DNA from: Thuidium tamariscinum
Taxonomy: Eukaryota > Streptophyta > Bryopsida > Hypnales > Thuidiaceae
Reading direction: 5' to 3'
Assembly (NCBI GenBank): GCA_947034885.2
Contig: OX344753.2
Location: 20,832,001 to 20,896,000, forward strand
DNA: 64,000 nucleotides
Shown here in pieces: positions 1-10,800 of the stretch. The notes beneath the pieces were generated by a model that ran no database searches, was not told the DNA's origin, and saw only the letters and a list, made by a program, of their open reading frames with translations. How positions within the stretch are numbered: the stretch's first letter is position 1; the number at the start of each line of letters is the position of its first letter. Position numbers and translations under genes: made by a program.

Positions 1-686
1 AATAATGGTAAGCAGTTTGGTTTGCATCGGAGAACATAACTACACTCCAATCTCTATAAAAGTACTGTATCATTAGGCTGCCCTGAAATAAAAGGAAACA
101 ATCAATTGATGAGTTTAACCCGGCCTGAAAGGACGAGATAGCAATCGAGGTCATCTACTGTGCAATTATCATATGACCGGATGAAAACGTACATCTTGAT
201 GTCCCGCGACAACTCTATTTTGACACTCTTTGACCTACGCTAGCCAGTTCACATTTTCAATGGAAACATGCATTGGTTCGCTTCCAAGACCAAGTTTGAT
301 CAAACGAGAGATTCGTTCAATTGAAATAAGTCCGTAATCGTTTATGTTTGTACTCTCTCTCGGAGCTTACAAGAGGATGATTGAACCTCAGTCTGATTTA
401 ACACACATGAAGAGTAAAATGAAGAGGGGGGCACTTATTGGAATGACGAGGTTGTAATTGAAAATGACTTGACTGTGCAATTTAGAGGCTGGGTTTAGGG
501 TTGGAGCAATTCTGGGGGTCCAAAATCTGTGACATTAACCTCCACAGAGAGCTCTCAAAACTAGGACTGGTACAAATTTACTTTTTAAGCTCACCAACCT
601 TCACATGTGAAACGTTTCTAAGACGTGGAATTCCGCCAATTTAAAGAAACCAGTGGCATTTCTGCGGTTTAAATTGATTTGTGCAG
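1..686. other. Probable intron of the alpha2delta-like gene
   Basis: No coding stretch of its own is visible. The first seven bases are followed by a good splice donor (GTAAGC), so the window may open at the very end of an upstream exon. The block ends in a pyrimidine-rich tract and the TGTGCAG acceptor used by the first recognisable exon. I read it as intron; the upstream exons lie outside the window. Confidence 0.4.
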
Positions 687-3600
687 GCTCGCAGTGCTGA
701 AGACTGCACGGACTACGACCCACGCAACCGCCCTTGGTTCCGTACTTCCACGTCGGTGGTGAAGGTGGTGACGGTACTAATCGACTTGGCCGCGTCCATG
801 AATAGCGATCTGCCGCCGAGCTTTGGAGTTGGCAGCATGTTGGAAGCGGCCAAAACCATCGCCTCAAAGCTGCTCCCCACGCTCAGTGCGGACGATCACA
901 TCAACATGATTGTCTTCAACAGCACGGGAGCCTATCAACTTAGTCCTGAAGCAGTGCGTAATTCATTCCTCCACCCTCTCAGTGTCACCGCTGGCTGTTG
1001 CATTTGCATTCCACATCTCGACAATGCATGATCACACAGCCAGCTTCATGGAATCCCTTGTGTGCAAAATATGCATAGTGGGTACATGGTCTCATAGTAG
1101 TTGGTGTTGGAGACTCTGTGTATTCGTTTTTTTCGCATGGGGTATTCCACAGAAACTGACTGTGAGACTTATTAATTTAGTCTCGTGCTAGTCTCGCCTT
1201 ACATACGAAGCTGGGCAATTGAAGGCGCAACTCGTGCTAGATTTCGAGATTCAACTGCAAACTAGGTTAACTTTGGTATAGATCCTGAAGCATTACTTCG
1301 GTTTTTTTCAATGCTCTCGTCACCACTATTCCCTTTGAATTTTACATAGATCTCCACAATGACAGCTTACATTGAATCCTGGGTGAAAATTCTTTACTTG
1401 GGGCACGAGTTCCTATAATTGGACCGGCGTAGATTTTCTTTTTCATTGTGCCTGTATGAAAAAGTGTCAATGTCGGGAATTTCTGGATTCATCAAAATTG
1501 ATGTGAAGTTTAAATGATGTTGACTTGCACTGCTCAAGGTTGTCGTTCAAGGCTGAGTAAATAGTAGGGAGTCTTGGCCACACAAAACCCATTCACAGGC
1601 ATTTGATAGTTGAATAGGCAATGCAAAATTATGGACTGATTTTGGCTTGTTTTGTTCAAGAATAGATACGATGATTGTGTGCTATCACGTATTCCACTCT
1701 ATACCAGTCCAACTGTAGGACCGGTGCAGTATTAAATTGGCTTTGGACTTGCAGCTCTTGGTGTGGCATGCAATAACATCACAATGACTGAGAGATTCTA
1801 TTCAGGCAAATCAACATGTGTACCCTTGTGCACAACTTCCTATCAGCCCCCAAGTTTGCCGTTTATCAAGTTATTAGGTTAGCTTGACTTCAATGAAAGA
1901 GTGATGCCATTTTAATAAAAAGTTATTTTTATCTCTGCTATACAGATCGGCTCACTTGCCTCTGTGCTTTTGGCATGGAACAGATCTTGGTCCAGGACTA
2001 CAACAGCAGCGTTCAACCGGAGCTCCAACTTCTGCTTGGCGACTTGAATAACCAGGAGGTTGAGAGTCAGTATAGGCAGTCCGACCTTACGGCTGCCATT
2101 TTGACTGCCTTGCCCAATTTCGAATCAAATCCGTTTGCTGCGAAGGTGCGATCCATCCCAGTTTTTCTACTCAATTTTCTCGCATACCTTCATGGGACTA
2201 AATTAACTAACTCCTACTATGTCAGTGCTTGAACTCCAAATAGGCCGGGCATACCGACTCTGGAATCCAATAGTTGATTACAGTAACTTCCCAAGATGTT
2301 AGTAGGATAGAGGTTGTGATTCCTTCTTTTTACAAGTATTTGTTTACCCTTCAAAACCATGGCCATTAAGCTTCATAAATGATGTTCAACTTCCCTCGTA
2401 CGGTGTTAGCTAAACTGACTGAGTCTAGTGAAATTTCAGTGAAATGTCACACATACAGGATCTAGTTCCGTTCTAGTTTTTTGAACTTGTCTATATAAAT
2501 CCTAGTTTTGGGAACTTGGGGCATGCGGACATCACAATTTTAGCCTTTACGGTTGTTGATTTATCAATTCAATAGTGCACCTATGTCATGTAATTTTTTG
2601 TGCACTCAAGGATTTAAATATAGTGCACAATACATGATGAATGTAATGGCGGATAAACCAACATAAGTTGTTGTGAGTGAAGTACTGACATCATAGCATC
2701 GCTTGAATTTGGTACTGCAGGTGATCCTCGTCATAACTGACGGTGTGTTTGCGACTCTCGGAAACGTCACAATTCCGTCTGCAAGCTTGTCAGGTGTGAA
2801 AGTTTTTCTCTACAAGTTGCCGTGGAGTAATGACGAGGACATCTTTTTGGCAAACAGCACATTGATTCCGCAGCTGTGTGCCGTGGGCGGGCATTTCGAA
2901 CCGGTTCGGAAGAACCTGGAAAATCCCCTTCTGATGCTAAGCGAGTACTTCTCGTACTTGGCCAACCTGAAGAGGATTGAAACAGGTGGGAAGCCGCAGT
3001 ACAGTCCGATTTACCAGAGCTTTGAACAATTCGGGGGCAACTTGATCACTGCAGTCACCAAACCAAGTACAAGCCTTTCCATTTTCTAGTCTAAATTTTT
3101 TGCTTTCGGTATTTTACTTTCTAGAACCTTAGTTTGAACTATCGCTTCTTGTGGTTTGATAGCAGTAACGCAATGTTGACAGTCAAAATTGTATTGTATG
3201 TTTCTTTCAACGTCAATTTTGTTAACCTGATGCAATTAAATGGCGCTGTGGACTCGGAAGAAAAGAAAGGAAATGCACATTGTTGTGGATGTAATGTAAA
3301 TTGCATATGAATTTGCAAATGTATCAGCGCAGCAAGCTAAATAATGCACATTTCAAAATAGGGCATAGAATGCCGTCAGTTAAATAGAATTGACGTTTTG
3401 TGGTTGTGATCCTGGTCACGATAGGCGGGGAGAATCCGCCAATTAGTTTTTTAACTTCAATTCAAAACATTGGCATGTGAAAGCAGGCATATTGAAACCT
3501 AAATCTATATGTACTGGTCCTGGTTTTGGGGGCCTTTTACGAACTTTGCTGAATTGAGTCAATGAAATGGAATTGAATTTTTTTCTAACTTACATCGGAA

Positions 3601-4670
3601 TAATTAATAGTCCCTGCATACTAAATTGATGCTCTTGCATGTGTCCTTGTCTGTGTACAGCTTTCACTCCAGAGGGTGACCTGATAGGTGTTGCTGGAAT
3701 AACGCTCTACCTGGAATTGATGGGCAACTTGACAAATCCAGTCAAAAATGCTTTGCAAAGTAGGGTCACAGGATACAGTGCTCCTACAGAGTCAATCGTA
3801 CTGACTGCTGCCAATTGCACCGTAGTGGTAAGTGATGATCTCCAAAACCGTGCTGTCCAAATTTGCCACATTGGTGATTTTTGTGGCATCGGATCCCAAG
3901 GGTGAGTAGGAATGAGTATCGTATAAACTTGAGCTACATCTTAAGTTCACTGTCAATTGGGTTAATTAAATTGCCAAAAGCTTAACATTTCTACAAAATT
4001 TAAGGGACATAGTTAGAGCAGGTGAAAACGTTTTCGTCACATTCCTCTTATGTATTGTATCTATTGCCACTTCCAAGCTGAACCCTAGTCCGTAATATGA
4101 AGTACTCCGTAACATCTACATTGAAATTGAACTGCATTATGAAGCAAGTTCCACAACCTCTTGTAGATTTTCCGTTGCTCTCCTAGCGCGCGCGTAGCCC
4201 CTTGTTTCCTATCGATCGTAGCGCTTGCAGCTTCTTTGTTTCCTAACTTCGGTTTTTTTTCTGGGCAATTTCAGAACGAAACAACCCAACCATGCGGAGC
4301 GAGCAGCCAATACTACGCAGCGAATGGAGGTCTCTGTGAGAAAACGGACTTGACAAGCACCATCCAAGACCTGGCTTGTTGCGGAGCATGCAGTGTTGCC
4401 CGCGGTTCTGGCAAGTCCAATCTTGGAAAGGGTTTGATTATTGGGCTCGGTGTGGTCGGATCGCTGGCGGTCCTGGTGGCGTTGGGAGTGGGTGGTTATC
4501 TGTTTGTAACTTGGAGAAACAGAAAGAGAGAGAAACTCAAATCTGATGAGAATGTCCTCGTGTACCCTGGGCCTCCAGAAGAGCCTCCAGAGGAGCCCCG
4601 GTCTCTCGCTCGGTCTCCCGCTCGGTCTCCAGTTCGGCACTCTGCAAGGAGCTCACCAGCAAGACAGTGA
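687..4670 (+). CDS. Cav alpha2delta/CACHD1-like VWA-Cache membrane protein, 3' part
   Basis: Exons that keep frame: 687-957, 1946-2145, 2721-3066, 3661-3827, 4275-4670, giving 459 C-terminal residues; the 5' exons are outside the window. The first exon has YDPRNRPWF just before a von Willebrand A strand, the arrangement of voltage-gated calcium channel alpha2delta subunits. Exon 3 continues the VWA fold (VILVITDG). Exon 4 looks like a Cache segment (TPEGDLIGVAGI). The last exon has a Cys-rich stretch, one membrane span (GLIIGLGVVGSL onward, about 28 residues) and a short basic tail with repeated R-S-P-A-R. Several N-x-T/S sites fit an extracellular domain. The MIDAS motif is D-L-A-A-S instead of D-x-S-x-S, so metal binding may be weakened. 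In animals such proteins traffic and modulate channels; the plant role is unknown. Family call good, function inferred. The donor at 958 (GTAATT) is the weakest junction. Confidence 0.8.
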
Positions 4671-4812
4671 CGCAGATTTCTCTGTAACGCAAATCTGGTA
4701 AGAATGTATTCGTATTTCCTGGGGACTCTGGGACTCCATAGTAGCCTCGCTCTCCATTTCGAAGCTCTGCAAGGAGCCCACCAGCAACACAATACGCAGG
4801 TTTTACTGTACT
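4548..4812 (+). repeat. Imperfect tandem duplication of the gene's 3' coding tail
   Basis: The final coding segment (about 4548-4685) is repeated downstream of the stop codon (about 4688-4812). CAAATCTG-type starts, a TACCCTGGG/TTCCTGGGG block and a CTCTGCAAGGAGC block recur in the same order at a spacing of about 130-140 bases. The second copy lies in the 3' UTR or flank. Confidence 0.6.
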
Positions 4813-5545
4813 GTAGAAATCAACTTTGTGACATGCCACTTGAGGAGCAGGGATTTTCCTTTCATGTAATTTAGGCAGGGCGGAGAGCAATATTTGTTGG
4901 AGTGATGCAGTTGGTTCCATCTGTAGGAAAAGATGAAATGTGCAAAATGCAGATGAAACTTACATTATTCATCCAAGAAAGTGTACATTGATCCCGAAGA
5001 GTGTGATATTGTCCTTAGATAATGTAGCAAGTCAATGATTTCATCCACTAATAATAGTGAAATTTATTGCCTAATATTCCCTTAAAAAAATAGTAATGCT
5101 TTTTCAGAATGAAATATTGTTAAAAAAAAAGCACGTGGGATTTATCCTTGGTAGGACATTTAGATCAAAAAGTGGTCAATGGATGACTTTCTAGATGGCT
5201 ATATATAGAAATAAAAATGCATTTCTTAATTTATAAATTAGATCATTTTTGGCAAAATACCTTGGTAATAGGTTTTGTCTTTTCAAAATTATGAGGTGTG
5301 GATTTGGTTGGGGTTAATTCATCCATTAAAAGATACTAATAATGCATTAATATGCACAAAAATTTCTTGAGTACCTTGAGATTTTTCTTATACACTTGCA
5401 CAAATTCTTATTATTGGGGAAAAATTGTGATTTTACTAATGTTTTACAAGATTTGGAGCAAGTTCTCATTCAATTAAACTACCCTAACTCTCATTTTAAA
5501 CATTTATTAGAGAATTGTAGGTTGAGGCTTCATTTAAAACCATGC

Positions 5546-5775
5546 TTAACCCCTAAACAACGTTGGAGCTGTTTCTTGGTCAATGAACAGGCAAGCCTTT
5601 TGATGTATAGGACAAAAATGCAAGCATTCATCCTCAGAATTAGAGGTGGAGAAGAAAGATCTTCTACAGTTCTTTGACTTCAAATGTACACTTTTGGATT
5701 TTTTAATTCCAATGATTCCCACGGTTTCACAAAAGATGGTTTCCTGGATCACCCCCCGTGTCGTTTAAGGGTTAA
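5546..5775. mobile_element. Small TIR element, family H copy 1
   Basis: Starts TTAACCCCTAAAC and ends with the inverse (GTTTAAGGGTTAA). The interior shares blocks with 51909-52174 (GTTCTTTGACTTC, then ATTCCCACGGTT / ATTTCCACGGCT). About 230 bases, non-coding. I could not fix a target duplication. A 93-codon open frame across it looks fortuitous. Confidence 0.55.
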
Positions 5776-6592
5776 TCAAAGCACATTTCAATCTATAGGA
5801 TAATCTCAAGAATTGAGTGTAAGGACATTTTATATTGCCTATATAGATAAACATTTGGCTCTCATGGATTTTTCATTTTGTTCTAGATATTTAATTCTAA
5901 CTATAATCTTGAGATTAAATTTTTTTTTTGTATCTCAACAAAAAACTAGACAGTCATAAAGTCAATCACCTTCATCTTCATTTTGGCTTAAGTATTCATA
6001 CCTTAAACCCTAAATGCCCAAGGCACCAAAGTGTGGTGTTTGCAAAACTTTGAAGTTAAGTAAAACCTAATCAAGTTGCTATTTTGAATAGTTTGTATTT
6101 TTAGAGAATTATTTTCAAAGTCTACTTTAAGCATCAAAAATCCAATTGTGAAAATCATTGACTATGATTTTTCTATTCAAGATTTTGTGCAAGGGTACCT
6201 ATTGCTTCTCTAGTGTTGAGAGCTCTTGGAAATGAGCCTCAAATACACTAGACCTTGGAGAAAAAATCACATTAGAAATTCTTTAAAAAAAATTGTAGAG
6301 TAGATTTTGAGAAGCCATAAATTGATTAGAGTCATGCATGGTAGGTTCTTTTCACCTCATATTTTTTTGTTACCAACATTTTAAATTTGACTAGTGAAAA
6401 AAGGATTGAAATCTTTCTATGAGGCTCAATGCATAGGTTTTGTTTCATAGTATCCCAATTCATGGAAGAAAAGACATTTGAAGTTTTCTTGAATTAAAAA
6501 GTTATTTTTATTTTTATAGTTATTGTAGCAAAAGCATAAGGTACACTAGTCAATACTTTAAATTAGAATGCTTTTGTTTTCTTTGTTATCTT
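5776..6592. other. AT-rich spacer
   Basis: No gene or clear repeat is seen here. The stretch from 4813 to 5545 is similar: AT-rich, without coding signal. Confidence 0.5.
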
Positions 6593-6876
6593 AAGTTATT
6601 TTAGATTGTACATTTGTTGATTATATTCTCAATACCATTAGAATGCCCTCAACATAAATTAAAGAATTACAAAATCACTTTTACTTTTATCTTGGCAATG
6701 GCATATGGCACACTATACTAATTGTTTTGCCATTAAGTTATTTTAGATTGTACATTTGTTGATTATATTCTCAATACCATTAGAATGCCCTTGGTATAAA
6801 TTAAAGAATTACAAAATTATTTTTACTTTTATCTTGGCAATGGCATATGGCACACTATACTAATTGTTATGCCATT
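6593..6876. repeat. 142-bp direct tandem duplication (two copies)
   Basis: Units 6593-6734 and 6735-6876 match almost base for base (TTAGATTGTACATTTGTTG at 6601 and 6743; CATATGGCACACTATAC near the end of each). The few differences suggest a recent duplication. Confidence 0.85.
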
Positions 6877-6887
6877 GCCATTGTTAA

Positions 6888-7067
6888 ACACACCTCAAAA
6901 AGTTTGATGCATTTCTGAAAATCACCCGGAGTATATTTTAAGAAAAAAGATAACTCAAAATTTTTTAAAAACCTCGAACACACCTCAAAAAGTTTGATGC
7001 ATTTCTGAAAATCACCCGGAGTATATTTTAAGAAAAAAGATAACTGAAATTTTTTTTAAAACCACGA
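6888..7067. repeat. 90-bp direct tandem duplication next to the tRNA gene
   Basis: Units 6888-6977 and 6978-7067 are nearly identical (CACCTCAAAAAGTTTGATGC at 6891 and 6981). The second unit ends six bases before the tRNA 3' end and contains the T-run on the minus strand that would stop RNA polymerase III. Confidence 0.85.
7058..7061 (-). terminator. RNA polymerase III terminator of tRNA-Ala
   Basis: Four T residues on the minus strand, 12 bases past the tRNA 3' end. This is the first T4 run after the gene. It lies in the second 90-bp repeat unit. Confidence 0.6.
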
Positions 7068-7073
7068 ACAAAT

Positions 7074-7146
7074 TGGAGACGCCGGGTATCGATCCCGGTA
7101 CCTCTCGCATGCAAAGCGAGCGCTCTTCCATTTGAGCTACACCCCC
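7074..7146 (-). tRNA. tRNA-Ala (anticodon TGC)
   Basis: 73 bases, read on the minus strand from GGGGGTGTAGCTCAAATGG. The acceptor stem pairs GGGGGTG with CGTCTCC using three G-U pairs. The anticodon arm is CTCGC-TTTGCAT-GCGAG, the T arm has GGGATCGATACCC, and the discriminator is A. No intron and no encoded CCA, as in nuclear eukaryotic genes. A-box (TAGCTCAAATGG) and B-box (GATCGATACCC) are intact. It decodes GCA alanine codons. Confidence 0.92.
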
Positions 7147-7881
7147 GTGACACTGGGAATCATCATGATTACTACACAGCCGAAATTCGTGAGTTACCCA
7201 GAGCTTCAATGTACGATATTTAAATTTTTAAATCCTGTCCATAAATCACGAACACGTAATCGATAATCTACTTTACTGTTCCCTTACAAATTTCTGTTAC
7301 GCCAGACTATATATGGGCCAATTATTTCTTCACATAATTCCTTTAGCAAGCCAACACAGGTATATAAAATACTGCTCCAGATGTGAATACATAGCACTTG
7401 GCAGGTCGAATTTTCCCATAGAGAGCAGGCAAAGTTTTCGCAAATATTGACCAGAAGGCAGCCAGGGGTGGGGTGTCCTCTCGAGATGTAAAAGAGACAG
7501 CAAAAGTTTCACCGTATAAAACTTCAATTGGTCAGAACAACATGGCTGGTTGTCAAGGGGCATTGCTGACATTAAAAGAAATGTTAGGGTACGGAAACCT
7601 AAATTGTCTCACTCAGACGTTCAGTTTAGCATTACAAGGTAGCCAGTAAACCAGCAGTAGAAACCCACTTCTTTGGGGGAGGCCGGCGAGAATCGCGAGT
7701 CAACGAAGCAAACCATGTGACCATGTCAAGTTGATTTGGCTACATCTTCCACAAAAAGTGATGACCTGATGTACAAGGTGCAGAGGTGGCAAAGCACTCA
7801 ACAAAGTTGCCTTTAGTGTACACTCACACAGATGATTCACCTTTTAAGCAGTGTGGATTTCGATATACGAGGCCTAGGGAT
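7147..7881 (-). other. 3' flank of MTR4, probable 3' UTR plus spacer
   Basis: No independent gene is seen. Its MTR4-proximal part is less AT-rich than the spacers and is probably the helicase 3' UTR; the poly(A) site cannot be placed. Short open frames here show no family motif. Confidence 0.4.
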
Positions 7882-10800
7882 TCAAAGGTACAGCGAGTTG
7901 GCAAAGATGATACCACGTCGTATACTTTCACTCCCAAGCGCAAACTTGTTTTCCAAATCAGGATTTCCGATAGCCTGAGCAGCACCACGCAGCTGCGCAA
8001 TTCAAGCCAGTAACACAATTAACACTTACATTTAATCGCAAGTTAAGCCCGGAAGCCTGGGCGATTACCTGACCCGATTACATTCATCACAAATAAAGTA
8101 GATGACAAATCATACCTACACAACTATTTTCTTGGGTTGAAATACCGCCAAGCTAAGATTAAGAAAATTTACAGCAGGCTGACTGGCTTACGTACAGTAG
8201 TTAACTTCCAATCAATAAAATTCAACTGAAAAGAGCTCTGCGGATTTCAGAAACTCTCTCAGACATACCTGGTTCAGAAACTCGTCAAGCCTGCGTGCAG
8301 CACGAATAATGCTGCCTTCAAAAATGTCCGTCATCTCACAAATTTCAGAGAATGAGGAACCCTTCAATATTGAAACAAACAAATGTTAAAATTCTTTCTC
8401 CAGAAAAATATCTACAATGCAGACCAATGGACAGTACTTCGTCATTGCTTAAGAGATTCCTCGTCTTCTTCTAATATTCTGTAATTTGCGATCACAATAC
8501 TTATTGGAAATTGGAACACAGAACATCTAAGTAAAGAGATTGACTAGCAGAAACCTACACTAAGTAGAACAGATTCATTGATGAGAAATGCCATTTCCAC
8601 TCAACAAGGTAAAAGATGGTGTTAGAATTTGTGTTCCAAAGAAAAACCAACCTTTGACCAGCTGTAGATGACATCCATTAAAAACGGCTTGAATGATTCC
8701 GCATATTCTTCAACATCCACCTCCAGCTTGCATTCTTTTTGAATCTGATACACACCAACCCAAGTCAATCCAACGTGGAGATATCTAGAAGTTTTGCAAG
8801 TATCACAAACAACTGGTAATGCTCTGTGGCGTTCATAATATTAACTGATCACAACCTCTCGTGATGGACGACATTGTCCAGACAATAGCACAAGAGGAAT
8901 GCCAATAACACGTCAACAGAGATGTCATGGGATTACTGGAAAGGAGAATCTTGTCAAGAAGGCCTAGCAAAAATCCAAACCAACAACATCATACCTCCGC
9001 AAGCTGCTTGGCTGTTTCCTTGAGCTTTTCTAGAGGCCATGAAAGTTCATTCTTCAACCGCACTTGTTCATTCGATTTCTCGACTGGTAGAAAACAGCTC
9101 GCTACGGCCACAACTTGGTGATGATCTATGTCGTTAAATAAACCTGCTCCAACAAAGCGAATTTAGACATGAAAAAAATAAACAATCAAAACGAGCAAAT
9201 AAACTATCAAAATGCAGAGGTCAGAAAAGTACCATTAAACATGAGCTCGGTCACAAGAAGCTCATCGGCAGTATCTATCAGACAGGCAGCGCGACCCTTT
9301 GTTTGTACAACACCGTCAGCATTAATATGCCCAAGTCGCTTCAGTACCCTGGACCTGTTTTTCAATTCTTCCCTAAATTTTTGCAGCTGTCAAGATCAAT
9401 ATTCAATGTGTAAGCAGACACCAACACACATTCAGTATGCTTTAAAAACAGCATAGCTGTAAGAAACAGATGAATTTGATAAACATACCATTTCCCCAAC
9501 AGTTAGCAAGCACGAAATCAATAAAACGAAACAGCTATAAACCTGAAGCAGCTAACATCTTTCTAAGGGACTGTACTCCTAAAGATTCTAAGGAAAGAAT
9601 GAATATTGAAGGTTTGCAAACCTGTGAGTCTCGCATTCTAAGTTTCAATTCGTCAATCTCTACCATGAGTTCAGCCTTCCTTTGAAAGGCAGCAAAGCAA
9701 TCTGCCTCTTTCTCTGACTGCAGGTTCCAAAACCCAAAATAGTATCAGACGCGCAATCATGACATAAACGTTAAACTGATATCGAATTATAAGGTAAGAG
9801 TGCTCCATCTACATGTTCATACTACACATTCTATGAAACTGGGAAGTGCTTCAAACAGGCAGAACAAATACTCCTGGAAGAAAAAAACTGAACTCCGACA
9901 TCTGTTGCAGAAAAGGAACCTATTGTTTGCAAACATTAAATGGAACCACTGTATAAGACACTTCCCATGTTTTCTTATCCATATACCATAAGGACTCCTG
10001 TGCACCTCTTCCATGTCGCAACTTATTAACTTCATCCAGATATACTAAGAGCTTATCTGCTAGAGCGAAAATCTAACGCACATCCTTCAAGCGCAGTGGA
10101 CATCGCACCTGAAAAAGAGGGTGAGCAAGTAGCTTTTTTTCTTCAATTTCTATCTCCTTGACAATCTTCAAGAAGTTCTCATCATCAATACCCATATCCT
10201 GTAAGTCAAGACCACGTGCTACTGATAAGAGACATAAGAGACATAAGAGTCCTCGGAACAGGGCAGTGAGGATGTTTCTAACTTAAGGTCTTCCTGACGT
10301 GGACCAGAAATAACATCTCTGGAGACTAACAGCGCTCTGTAAGTTTGGCAAATTAAGAAAAAAGGAAAAATAAAACACAACCCTATTCGGATACGACATG
10401 TATCAATTCCAAGAGAAAGTGACAGCACGCAACACCTCCCAAGCAAGAAAGCACTCTAACCTCAATAGGATCGAGCTTAGGGAAGCCATCAGGGAAGCGA
10501 CGTCTGAGCTCATCGACAGCCATGAGAACGCTTTGGCGGGCCTCAGGGGGCCTAAGGTCATGCGGAGCTGCAACTCTTACGGCACTGATAGCACAGATCA
10601 AAGGCATGCGTACAGGGACCTTCACAAACGTGCAAACATCCAGATTTCCCATCATTTACCAGACATGCAAAAAGTAGCACAATGCCCCACTACAAAAAAC
10701 CTCGCACTCAAGTGAAGTTACTAAACTGTCAATATCACCAACAAGACCGTAGAAATCTACACAGTACAATGGAAGAATTCTAGTTAGCAAGATTCAGCTT

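Noticed and set aside
3828-3901. Longer exon 4 of the alpha2delta-like gene ending at the GTGAGT donor near 3902
   Set aside because: That end is in phase 2 and would break the frame of the last exon; the GTAAGT donor at 3828 keeps it.
5396-5677. 93-codon open frame
   Set aside because: It crosses the border of a TIR element, has no family motif and shows no splice or codon support.
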